From Muricea muricata (taxonomy: Eukaryota > Cnidaria > Anthozoa > Malacalcyonacea > Plexauridae), in NCBI GenBank assembly GCA_963855995.1, contig OY979717.1, positions 29,180,246 to 29,244,245 on the forward strand: a stretch of DNA of 64,000 nucleotides, given 5' to 3'. Positions 33,190 to 45,639 of this stretch are shown piece by piece. The notes beneath the pieces were generated by a model. That model searched no databases. It saw only the letters and a list, made by a program, of their open reading frames with translations, and was not told the DNA's origin. Made by a program: the position numbers and the translations under genes. How positions within the stretch are numbered: the stretch's first letter is position 1; each line of letters starts with the position of its first letter.

Positions 33190-35313
33190 TCAAGTCATAT
33201 TTGAGTACAACTAAAGGCCCATATAGATAGTTTTAACTTAGTCTCAGGTATTAGGGACGTACCAAGTAAAAGGTTTGGGAGTTTAGAAAGCCCCTACTTT
33301 CGCTCACTTTCTGGGGGAAACAGTTTTTAATTTGATCGGATGAAAATACGACTTGTCAGAAATTTGATTAGTACGTAACAAACAAAACATGAAAACAAAC
33401 TATTGGTCCTACACAAAGAGGCTCGTTAATCCAAGGGGATGCAAAATAGTAAAGGCTGTTTTCCATTTACGCGTTTTTTACACGTGCGTACCTAAATCAA
33501 TTTCAATATGACATTTGAAATGAAAAAATGTTTTGATGGAGAGAATTCAGCATTCCCTACAAGTTAGCATACTTTAGTGATTCTATTTGTTAAATACAAA
33601 CTACTTAGAAGAGCTTAAACTTTTACGGGCGTGCACGTACGTTTAAAAAACGGATAACTGGAAAGCAGCCTTTAAACGAAACTTTGAGTCATCATTCACC
33701 AAGCAATATGCAATGCACTAAAATACCTCCCATTTCTTCATTTCAGCATAATTACGATAACGCATCATTTCACTCATATACACATATTCTTAATTAGATT
33801 AAAGATATTTAATACATCGAATATCACAAATGCATATTGATTGAATACAAAATTTAATAATAATATATGCAAAAGATATCAGACTTTATGGACAACATTT
33901 TGACGTATGGTATGGGCAGCTTTTAAAGACATTACTTGTAAAAGTACCGCGCATATATTTCTTCAATCACAATAATTATGTCAATTATTTATGACGTGTC
34001 TTTGCTTTGCTACACGGCTTGATAACCCATATTCTTCCCGTTATAACTCGACTCGCAAGATTTAAGTTGGATAGTGTAGATAGATGTGATGGTAGATATT
34101 TGCATTAACTAGATCAAGTAGACAAGCTAAAGTATGCGTAGGTGTCGTCGGAACGAAATGATGACTCTCGCTTTAGCTCGAGTAATATTACTTTAAAATA
34201 TTGGTACTGATCGCTTTTATTTATTCGGTCTTTAAAAGAGAACGATATCTGATATAATTGTTTAAAGCTGCATGTGTCCAAGAATTTACATTCAGTATTG
34301 GTATAGTAATCGATTTATTAATAGAGTAGTGGTCTTAAGCACAAATATCAACAAGTGTTTACTGAAAAATAACTTCCGTTCCCTTCCCCCCCCCCCACCT
34401 ATTCAGAAGTATAAATTTAAAATAGCTGAAAAATCGGAACAGTTCATGTTTTGTGAAGACTTTGGCTTTGATTTAAGCTTATTCAATGCGACTTATCATG
34501 CATAACTAAATTTTCTGATCAGTGCTGATATTTATTCACAGAAATGCGAAACAATTCGCTAGCAATCTTCATATTACTTAAAAAGAAACGAAAGTTAAAT
34601 GACCATACTTACATAAGGTAGGTATATTTTATGTGGCTACGTAGACAATCCGACACACCAGTTTATAGTGTAAAAGACGAAGTGTCAGATTGTAAAGTAA
34701 AATAATACGTAAACGCACTGCAGTTAAAGAACAAAGCATCAGATTGTAAAGTAAAAGGACGGTAGACACTTTGTAGTTTGTAGTTTAAATTAAGTAGGAA
34801 ACGTCAGATTGTAAAGTCTGAACATGCGTTGACAGACAGTAGTTGTTTGTCGTTTTGAGAACCAAAAATTAGATTGTATAGTCAAACAATGCACAGTAGA
34901 GTTAAATAATACGTACGTACGCACACAGTAACTGAGCTACCAGTATTTTGTTCAATGTAAAGCATCAGTTTGTAATTTGTAAAATCAATGAATACGTAGT
35001 TTGATTCCATTGAATGGAAATCAGATTCATACATGCGTCATATAATTATTTCAAAGTGTAACTGCATGTGAGTTTTGGGCTGTTTGATTTAGTGGTCTGA
35101 CATTTATTTCGTGCCGTGTTCTCAAGTTCCAAACCACTGCGTATCGCCGTATCCACTCAAAAAGTTAAGTTTTCATCAGAGATGTGGTTTATGGTAGTTG
35201 GTAATATACTATGTCACCCTGTAGAGTTCATGTCAACAACCGTTTCCACATAGCCTTATATTCCTGGCTGGCTTGGATCAAACTGCAAATTTGTAGCTAA
35301 GCAAGAAGCGAAC
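33190..35313. repeat. LTR-family internal region, unit 2
   Basis: Follows LTR copy 1 with a leader of about 200 bp. It then has an ATG (33391) opening the same first codons as the BEL gag at 58961 (ATGAAAACAAACTATTGGTC), but diverges after about 40 bases and stops. The rest is AT-rich, with a C-tract near 34387 and no domain-bearing frame. It ends with the purine-rich AGCAAGAAGCGAA. It appears to be a non-autonomous internal region. Confidence 0.75.
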
Positions 35314-36340
35314 TGTGATGTCTGACGTGTCAATATATACATTATGAAATACAAACCTCAATTTTTAACCAACTCTGAAATAACACAGTTCTAATTTGGA
35401 AGAGATACTTGATGATCAAAATTATCCAGGTTCTTTGGTATAAATCCACATATTGACAGGTAATTCAGAATTTTGTCGTCGTGAAAATGCGAGTGTTTTA
35501 AAACAACGTTTAGGGACTTCCCAAAAACGTTTAGAAAGCTATCACGTGACGTTCCCGACCAATAAAATAGCGTCATTAGGGCGGCGTTGTTTTGCGAGGA
35601 TTTTTAGCGTGAAAATTTACATAGCGCACTAATTTGATTGTTATAATTAACACGGATTGTGGTAGAAGACGAATTGGACTTTCGATTTCTGAAATATTTA
35701 GTAAGGTAGCCAATTGTTTTTAAATTCGTAAGCAATTTGCATCAACATGTTGGATAATTAAATCAAATCAAATTATTAATTCTATCACAAACATGAGCTT
35801 TCGTTCTGTTTGACTCCTGATCAGTCCATCATCGGAAATACAAAGAGTTAAAACGCACACAAGATATATGTTAAGCATCATTCAATTTAAATCCAGTGTT
35901 CAAATGCGCGTGCGCTTATCAAAAATACTGACAAATTTTTGCTAATACCTGCAAAGGTGTTTTCCTTCTGATGATTGTTTTCTTTTTATAAGTTCTTTCA
36001 CAAATTTGCTACATATACAATTTTAAATTTTCATTCCTGCATGAATTTACATTTCATGCAGATATTTGGCTTTTCAATATTCGTTTGTGTTATAAGGATG
36101 TACCGAAATATTTTTTATATAACACACAAGAAAATACATGGGGCCTTGGAAATACCAGATTTGTTCCTCGTGTTTGTGCTAACTTGTGAAATATCGTGTA
36201 ATAACACTCGAAATAAGTCTGGTATTTCGCTTAAACCATGCATGTATTGTTCTCTATTTTTCTCTGTTATTATAATAAGGCATTATGGATTGGTGTTACT
36301 GCATTTCTGCACTTCATCCACTTGTCCTTTAGACTTGTAA
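35314..36340 (+). repeat. LTR-like repeat, copy 2 (1027 bp)
   Basis: Starts TGTGATGTCTGACGTGTCAA and ends CCTTTAGACTTGTAA, collinear with the other four copies. Conserved landmarks include CATATTGACAGGTAATTCAG, TTTGGCTTTTCAATATTCG and GGATTGGTGTTA. Short frames within it recur between copies only as far as the nucleotide sequence is conserved. Confidence 0.78.
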
Positions 36341-38245
36341 CCAAGTCATATTTGAGTATACCTAAAGGCCCATATAGATAGTTTTAACTTTGTCTCGGGT
36401 AGTAGGGACGTACCGAGTAAAAGGGTCGGGAGTTTAGACAACCACTATTTAGGCTAGCTTTTTCGGGGGAAATATTTTTCAATTTGGTCAGCAGAAAATG
36501 CGACTTGTCAGAAATTTGATTAGAAACCGTGCGAAACAAAAAGAACATGAAAACGAACTATTATATTGGTCCAGCACAAACAGGCTCGGCAATCCAAGAG
36601 GATACAAAATAGTTAAACGAAACTTTAAGTCATCATTCACCAAGTAATATGCAATTAATGCACTAAAAATATCTCCCATTTCCTCATTTCAGCATAATTA
36701 CGACAACGCATCATTTCACTCAAATACACATATTCTTAATTAAATTAAAAATATTTAATACGTCGAATATGACAAATGCATACCGATTGAAATACAAAAT
36801 TTAATATATGCAAAAGATATCGGACTATGTGTACATCATTTTGGCGTATGGTATTGAAAGCTTTTAGAGACATCGTCAGTGTATAAATACTGCGCATATA
36901 TTTCATTAATCACAATAATTATGTTAATTATTATGAAGTGTTCCGTGCTTTGCTACAGGGCTAGATTTAAGTTTGCTAGTGTAGATACATGTGATGGTGG
37001 ATATTTGTATTAACTAGATCAAATAGGCAAGCTAAAGTATGCGTATGTGATGCCGGACTCTTTAGCTCGAGTAATATTATATTAAAATGATGGTAGTGAT
37101 CGATTTTATTTATTTGGTCCATACAAGACAGCGATATCTGACATAATTGCTTAAAGCTGTATGTGTCCAAGAATTTATATTCAATGTCGGTATATAGTAA
37201 TCGATTTATTAACATTCGTGGTCGTAAAACACAAATATCAACAAGTGTTTGGTGAAAAATATCTCCCCTTCCCTCCCCCCTCCCTACAAATTCGGAAGTA
37301 TAAATTGAAAATAGCTGAAAAATCGGAACAGTTCATGTCTTGTGAAGAGTTTGGCTTTGATTTAAGCTTATTCAATGCGACTTATCATGCATAACTAAAT
37401 TTTCTGATCAGTGCTGATATTTATTCACAGAAATGCGAAACATTTCGCTAGCAATCTTCATATTACTTAAAAAGAAATGAAAGTTAAATGACCATACTTA
37501 TTTAAGGTAGGTATATTTTATGTGAATGCGTAGACAACCAGACACACCAGTTTATAGTGTAAAAGACGCAGTATCAGATTGTAAAGTAAAATAATACGTA
37601 AACACACTGTAGTTAAAGAACAAAGCATCAGATTGTACTGTAAAAGGACGTTTAAACACTCCGTAGTTTGTAGTTTAAAATTAAGTACGAAGCGTCAGAT
37701 TTAAAGTCTGAACATGTGTTGACACACAGTAGTTGTTTGTCGTTTTGAGAACCAAACATCTGATTGTATAGTCAAAAGATGCACAGACACAAAGTAGTTT
37801 GTAGTTTCAAGAACAAAGTGTCAGACTGCTGAGTTAAGTAATACGTACGTACGCACACAGTAACTGAGCTACTAATTTCTTGTTCAATGTAAAGCATCAG
37901 TTTGTAATTTGTAAAATCAATGAATACGTAGTTTGATTCCATTGAATGGATATTAGACTCATACATGCGTCATATAATTATTTCAAAGTGTAACTGCATG
38001 TGAGTCTAGGGCTGTTTGATTTAGTGGTCTGACATTTATATCGTGCCGTGTTCTCAAGTTCCGAACCACAACGTATTCACGTATCTACTCAAAGCTAAAA
38101 TTTCATCAGATATTAGCTTTACATGGTGGCTGGTAATATATTATGTCACCATGCCAAGTGAATGCCAACAACCGTTTCAACATAGCTTCATATCCCTGGC
38201 TGGTTTGGATCAAATTGCAAATTTGTAGCCAAGCGAGAAGCGAAC
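36341..38245. repeat. LTR-family internal region, unit 3
   Basis: About 1.9 kb, collinear with 33190-35313, giving a repeat period near 2.93 kb. The shortened gag start appears at 36547. A C-rich tract lies near 37268-37283. It ends with a purine-rich GCGAGAAGCGAA before the next LTR copy. No coding domain was found. Confidence 0.75.
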
Positions 38246-39272
38246 TGTGATGTTTGACGTGTCAACATACACATAATGAAATACAAACCTCAATTTTTTA
38301 ATGCAACTCTAAAATTACAGTTCTCCAATTTGGAAGATATACTAGTTGATCAAAATTATCCAGGTTCTTCGGTATAAATCCACATATTGACAGGTAATTC
38401 AGAACTTTGTCGTTGTGAAAATGCGAGTGTTTTAAAACGAACGTTTGGGGACTTCCCAAAAAAGTTTGCAGAGCCATCACGTGACTTTCTCCACCAATAA
38501 AATAGCGTTATTAGGCGGGCGTTGTTTTGCGAGGATTTTTAACATGAAAATTTACATAGCGCACTAAAATACACAAATTTGATAGTTAATTTACACGGAT
38601 TCTGGTGAAAGACTAACTGAACTTTCGATTTCTGAAATATTTGGTAAGGTAAGTCTTAATTCCTTGTTTATTTTTATCATCAATTTTCGCAGTACAATTC
38701 AACTTGACGGCCAATTATGATAATTGAAATAAATTAAATTAAATTAAATTAAGTTATATTAATTAATTTTATTACAAACATGAGCCTTTGTTCTGTTTGA
38801 CTCCTGATCAGTCCATCATCGGAGATACAAACAGTTAAAACGCACACAAGATATATGTTACGAATCAATCAATTTAAATCCAATGTTCAAATGCGCGCGC
38901 TTATCAAAAATGCTGACAAATTTTTGTCAGTACCTGTGAAGAGGTTTTCCTTCTCTCGTGATTGTTTCCTTTTCATAAATTCTTTCACGAATTTGCTACA
39001 GATACAATTTCAAATTTTCATTCCTGTATGAATTTTACAATACCTGCATATATTTGGCTTTTCAATATTCGTTTGCGTTATAAGGATGTACTGAAATGTT
39101 TCTTATATAACACAGGAAAATATATGGGACCTTGGAACTACCAGATTTTCTTCTCGCGTTTGTGCTCACTCGTGAGATATTATTCTCTATTTTTCTCTAT
39201 AATTATAAAAGGCGTTATGGATTGGTGTTATTATATTTGTGCACTTCATCTGCTCGTCCTTTAGACTTGTAA
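38246..39272 (+). repeat. LTR-like repeat, copy 3 (1027 bp), end of left cluster
   Basis: Starts TGTGATGTTTGACGTGTCAA. Similarity to the family stops at TTTAGACTTGTAA (39272), after which unrelated sequence follows. This abrupt end supports the right boundary of the LTR. Its two neighbours to the left make an LTR-internal-LTR-internal-LTR array, a usual product of recombination between LTRs (inference). Confidence 0.78.
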
Positions 39273-39316
39273 ATCTCAACTGTACATATTCTGGGTGTCT
39301 GTGTTCATACATTACT

Positions 39317-39506
39317 TAACAAATAGATTTCATTTTTGCGTGCATCTGTACTGTAATAGATCACAGATGACGTCATAGCGTGTGAAGAACAAAAAAGTAC
39401 GCACGAGGCGCAGTCGAGTGCGTGACTTTTTGTTCTTCACACGCTATGGCGTCATCTGTGATCTATTACAGTACAGAAGCACAAAAAAATGAAATCTATT
39501 TGTTTT
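39317..39506. mobile_element. Foldback element, about 190 bp
   Basis: Arms of about 80 bp pair AACAAATAGATTTCATTTTT and CTGTACTGTAATAGATCACA on the left with TGTGATCTATTACAGTACAG and AAATGAAATCTATTTGTT on the right. The loop CGCACGAGGCGCAGTCGAGT is GC-rich. It starts 45 bases after the end of the LTR copy. Confidence 0.85.
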
Positions 39507-39566
39507 ATATTATAATAAAGTTGGCTAAAATCATGCGAAGACCCGCGAAATAAATTAGCTAAATTA

Positions 39567-40118
39567 GCACATGTTAGACTTTCGCTTCAAACAAAAAAAT
39601 TAACACAATTTACCGCAAAAAAACTAGATACAAATGACCTTGGATATCTCTTTTACATTTCAAGATAGTTTTTAGACAAAAACAAGATTCGAAAATACGT
39701 AAATTTGTTCAATAAAAAGTGTTTTTGATCGAAATTTTGCGTGTAGATAGGCGGTATGCAAAGTGCTCTACAAACGTCATCTTCGGAAATGACTTCGGCT
39801 ACGCTGCTATTGGCTGATGAGCACTCGGAAACGCCGAAGAAAATACGAATTCAATAGCAGCCAATAGGAACTTAGATTTGCTTAGCCGAAGTCATTTCCG
39901 AAGATAACGTTTGTAGGGCACTTTGCATCCCGCCTATCTACACGGAAAATTTCGATCAAAAACACTTTTTATTGAACAAACTTACGTATAGTTTTGAATC
40001 TTGTTTTTGTCTAAAAACTATCTAGAAATATAGAAGAGATATCCAAGACCATTTGTATCTTGTTTTTTTGCGGTAAATTGTGTTAATTTTTTTGTTTGAA
40101 GCGAAAGTCTAACATGTA
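39567..40118. mobile_element. Foldback element, about 550 bp
   Basis: A second near-perfect palindrome. The left arm begins ACATGTTAGACTTTCGCTTC and the right arm ends GAAGCGAAAGTCTAACATGT, with pairing across about 240 bp. The centre (39800-39870) contains GCTATTGGCTG facing CAGCCAATAG. No gene. The similar GCGAAAACCAG-type foldback at 44843-45075 also carries the CAATAGCAGCCAAT style centre, so they may be distant relatives. Confidence 0.85.
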
Positions 40119-40397
40119 TGAGTTTATCACTGAAAAAGAGTAGCCAGCCTTAGGATATTTATATAATCCTCGAGCCAACGGCGCGAAGCGCCGTTCCGGG
40201 AGTAAGCCCGGGGCGAGGGTTACTAATTTCGTATTAGGGGAGTTCAAAGTCGTTGCTCGTGGTAGTTAGGTAGTAAAACTGGTATGTCATGACGTCATCC
40301 TCACTGATCTCAACAATATGGCGGACTATCATGAATGGCTAACACTGATTGGCCAGATTTAAAATTTTTTGTTGATTGATTAATCACGAATTCAAGT
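40119..40397. other. Short non-coding stretch
   Basis: Contains a GC-rich patch (CGAGCCAACGGCGCGAAGCG, 40173-40192) within a small inverted repeat (CCTCGAGCC and CCCGGGGCGAGG). No gene seen. Confidence 0.35.
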
Positions 40398-40405
40398 TAT
40401 TCAAC

Positions 40406-41688
<1,283 letters not shown>

Positions 41689-41699
41689 TATTCAACTGT

Positions 41700-42252
41700 C
41701 AGCAAATATTTAACTTTGGTCAGCTTTTTGCACTATAATATTTTGTATTTTTGCAAAAAGTTTTGGGAACTTTAACAACAATTTATTGTTGTAAAAATTA
41801 GATAAAAAGCATTTATCAGGTCACCAAATATGGAGTCAAGCAAGCAGCGAAAGGAAAACGAGGAAGCAGAACGTTTAGCAAGGCGAAACGAGCGTAGATG
41901 ATGACAAAGGCTCGCGGAGACTGCCGAAGAAGATTGAAGAGAGATTAATTCGGGGAACATACAGAGAAGCGCCAACAATTGACTATGGCGTGAAACACAA
42001 GGCAAGTTTGTTGATAATGCGTATTTATACTTGTGTTTTAATGCTTTATAAAGGCCAGCGTAGCCGTACTCATCCAGCGGTCTATTCACTGTTTAAATTC
42101 CAGAGTAAGTTTATGTTTTGTAAATGCAAGACTGTCTTCTTATTATTAATGTAATTAATAGGTCGTATTTTATACCAAATTTAAGCTTACATTCGGCGTA
42201 ATAACATACCGATGACAAATGTTGTGCCATTTAAAAAAATTGTCAATAAAAC
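41700..42252. other. Non-coding stretch between MITE and long-TIR element
   Basis: A short plus-strand frame at 41829 (MESSKQRKENEEAERLARRN) is rich in Arg/Glu and ends after 23 codons. A minus-strand frame at 41772-42089 overlaps it and shows no domain. No gene can be supported. Confidence 0.35.
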
Positions 42253-42335
42253 CCTAGGTAGCCCAAAATTGCTAGGTGTTTTGACAATTCAAACATCCAT
42301 TCAGTTTTATATTGAGGTCTGTGGCGTAGCGGTAG

Positions 42336-42342
42336 TTGCGTA

Positions 42343-42380
<38 letters not shown>
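42336..42380. repeat. TA dinucleotide repeat in the left TIR
   Basis: About 20 TA units. The matching position in the right TIR (45280-45292) has only a short TATATATATATA, so the tract has expanded on one side only. Confidence 0.95.
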
Positions 42381-42385
<5 letters not shown>

Positions 42386-44056
42386 GGTTGGCAACTAAAT
42401 ACAAATTATTACAATTTTACGATCTATCAACTCAAGAATATCGACAAAAAACATTGAAAATATACCAGTTAACACAAAACAAACTACATAACTATAAAAT
42501 TTGATATTTTTACTTGCTTCCTGGTAAGTTTTTTAGTTGCAAACGACTCGAAAAATAATGAAAATTTAGCAAAGCATTGCGTCACAGATTAAGTATATAC
42601 AGATAGGAAACTCGCGCGTGTTTCCTTATTATTTTGTGTCCTCACGTACGCGTCAGCTCGCGTCACCCCACGCGTCACGCAAAATTGCTCTGGCAAGTGT
42701 CATCGTTCGAATTTTTAGGTAAAAGTATAGGGAAAACGGTGTTCGAAAGAGAAAAAATGCATATTTTACAAAATTGAAGCAAGGTTTCACTGTTTTGAGC
42801 TCGAAATTTAAAGATAAATGGTAGGTGGTTGTTTTTGGGTGGAAAAGATTTACGAGAGTTTATTCAGAGTTTATTTCAAGGCAGAAATACAAGCGATGTA
42901 TTGACCTGACCTGCCGACCTCTACCCTTGATCACTTTGATGGTTCAATTACATGATCGGTTAACTTTGTTTTAAAATTGTTGAAATCTCAAAGTAGTAAG
43001 AAAAGATGAAAGAGCTGATTTCAAAACGACAAGAAGCTAGCTAGCTCTTTGCAAGTTAGACCTTTGATCGAGGCTACAAGCATATAGTAGTGTTGTAAAC
43101 ACTATTTATCAACTTTAACATTTAACATACTAACAATGTTGGTTAAGCATGAGTTTATACTTATATTTTATTTATATACATGTAAACAGTCCCTAATTAT
43201 GCTAAAAAGTGGAGCTTTGTTTATATTAACCCCAGTCACTGATTTTCACTGCATGGTTCTCACTATCCTGTTCTGATTATCTGCCAGGAATTGTGTCTGC
43301 TAAAGTACTGCTGAGTCTGCTTTAGAGCATAACAGACTGCCACAAGCCTTCTTAAAAGGATTGGATCATGCTTGTCAATGAATGGTCCCAAAGGATTGTT
43401 GGCAACTAAAAGAGAAAAAAAGTACTCTTTTTACAAGAACAAACTTAAAAAGAATATTGTAGCTGAAAGTAGCAACTTGCAACAAACTTTTTATCCCAGC
43501 TGAGACTTTTTACCTAGAGAAACATATTGCACATAATGTGTTCATGTGAACAGGGAAAACTTGAATTGAGGATTTGACAATTGTATGTGCAACAAGTTTC
43601 TTGTAGGTTTATGAGATGAGCAAGTGATGGCTATACCTCATAATGGAATAAATAGAAAATACAGCATGAGTTTCTCAGCTCAAAGCTTTCATATCTGCAT
43701 GTACTTGTTTCATTATGTGTAGTGCATTCACAAATACATACAAACTGTTCATGGTGCAATCTGAAGTACCTCAGAAAATAGGGCATACTTAAAAGTGAAC
43801 AAAATATGTGTTTTTTAATTACCTTGATGAAGAGTATTTGTCCATGCATGCTCAAGTCACTACAGCTGTGAGACTGGCTTTCTTTTCACCATCTTGTTTT
43901 TCTGGGTATTATGTAAATTCTGAATTAAAGCAAAATAGCTTATTTGGCCCTTTTCAGTATAGTTATCTTTATAATCTGAGTGTATAGGGAATATGAATTT
44001 TGTAAACTTAAATCTCTATAGAATTGTATACTTTAATGTATTAACAAGCATATTTA

Positions 44057-44180
44057 ATAGACACTTCCCGAATTTGCTTGAGTGCACACGAAACAATTGC
44101 TTGAAATCGAGGCGGGGTATGAAGCCTATTGAAAAGAAGTGTTTTTTATGCCCACAGAATAAATTCGGGAAGTGTCTATA
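44057..44180. repeat. Small inverted repeat inside the long-TIR element
   Basis: ATAGACACTTCCCGAATTT and AAATTCGGGAAGTGTCTAT are perfect reverse complements 85 bp apart. This is probably a short MITE; no gene. Confidence 0.7.
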
Positions 44181-44831
44181 GACAACGTTAGGCGTGAAGA
44201 ACTAAAAACATGGTCGAAGACAAAGTGTATGAGTGTATGGGTGAATTGTTTTTGGATAAAATACAAACATAAATGGCTTGGAATGTAAATTCGCTCACAT
44301 GTCATCAAGCAAGTTCGAATCTTATGGCTGCTTGAGAGAAACTTGCCTGTCTAGTGTTTTTTTGTCCACATTTTCGTTGGTAAGCACAAAACAAGTGAAT
44401 TACAAATAGTTTTGATCAACTTCACGACAAAACAAGCAATATTACACTTACCTGTTGGTATTATTATCACATCGTCTTCAGATAAAGGCATGAACACTTT
44501 GAAAACACACTCCTTAGCGTTTTTTTTCCTCGTTTTTCTCGCCAGCAAGGGACGCTTGTACAGTCATTTCATGTCAAAATGTTTGGGTTTAACTTCATTC
44601 CCAAAAATTGAGACGTTGACGAAAATCAGAAATATATATTTTTTAAAATCGCAGTTTTATTGCCGAAATTTGGGTTTTTCCTATCTATTTTCTTATTAAA
44701 TTTTTTCATGACACTTGCCAGACGCTTGCCAGACACTTGCCACAGGCTGACGCGTACACTGCTGACGTGACATCAAAAGTGAGGACAGAAACACGCGCGA
44801 GTTGCCTATCTGTATATACTTGATCTGTGAT

Positions 44832-45080
44832 TGCGTGTTGTTATATTTTTTTTCGCCGTGACGATGCTGGATGCTGTTTACCTGATACTGGTTTTCGCTT
44901 CAAATGACGAAGCAGTGATTTCATTGGCCGCTGAAATTACTGAAATTTCAGCAGCCAATAAACTCAAATTCAGTAATTTCAGCAGCCAATGAAATCACTG
45001 CTTCGTCATTTGAAGCGAAAACCAGTATCAGGTAAACAGCATCCAGCATCGTCACGGCGAAAAAAAATATAACAACACGC
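44832..45080. mobile_element. Foldback element nested in the right TIR
   Basis: Arms of about 110 bp pair GCGTGTTGTTATATT with AATATAACAACACGC, and CATTTGAAGCGAAAACCAG with its complement CTGGTTTTCGCTTCAAATG. The left TIR (42574-42600) shows the uninterrupted target GCATTGCGTCACAGATTAAG, confirming an insertion. Confidence 0.85.
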
Positions 45081-45639
45081 AATACTTTGCTAAATTTTCA
45101 TTATTTTTCGAGTCGTTTGCAACTAAAAAACTTACCAGGAAGCAAGTAAAAATATCAAATTTTATAGTTATGTAGTTTGTTTTGTGTTAACTGGTATATT
45201 TTCAATGTTTTTTGTCGATATTCTTGAGTTGATAGATCGTAAAATTGTAATAATTTGTATTTAGTTGCCAACCTTATTAATATATATATATACAATTACG
45301 CAACTACCGCTACGCCACAGACCTCAATGTAAAACTGAATGGATGTTTGAATTATCAAAACACCAAGCAATTTTGGGCTACCTAGGATAAAACAAGCATT
45401 AAAAACTCAATATTTTGTCATTTTAAAAAAAATATACAGAAAGAGTAACAATTGCCGTGTTGCTATAACAAAACCTATCGAAGTACTTCATGTAATTCCG
45501 AAAATTTATTTGCATGCTCTTAGTTAGTGGCGAGGGGTTGCTGCATGCAAGTATTTCTAGTAGTGTATGAAGTGTGTTTATGTGCGCACTGATCTCTATA
45601 TGAAACTACACACTGAATTGGGCCGCCTATGATAAAATT

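Larger units (their letters stand above)
42253..45386. mobile_element. Long-TIR DNA transposon, 3.1 kb, non-autonomous
   Basis: Inverted ends start CCTAGGTAGCCCAAAATTGC on the left and end GCAATTTTGGGCTACCTAGG on the right. Symmetry extends about 400 bp inward (TTGGCAACTAAATACAAATT, ATACAGATAGG, CTCGCGCGTGTTTC). The 7-base direct repeat ATAAAAC flanks it (42246-42252 and 45387-45393). Long TIRs with a duplication of this size resemble Mutator-like elements, but hAT or another superfamily cannot be excluded. The interior (about 42720-44740) encodes nothing recognisable. The right TIR is interrupted by a foldback element at about 44832-45080. Confidence 0.85.

Noticed and set aside
34272-37394. 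Similar 77-codon frames at 34272-34505 and 37161-37394 ending in LSLFNATYHA
   Set aside because: The similarity is at the nucleotide level of the repeated unit. The copies at 23640-23770 and 56440-56590 break the frame with indels, so there is no sign of protein-level selection.
41829-41900. Short Arg/Glu-rich frame MESSKQRKENEEAERLARRN
   Set aside because: It resembles the charged N-terminal repeats of some helicase-like transposon proteins, but it stops after 23 codons and nothing supportive follows.
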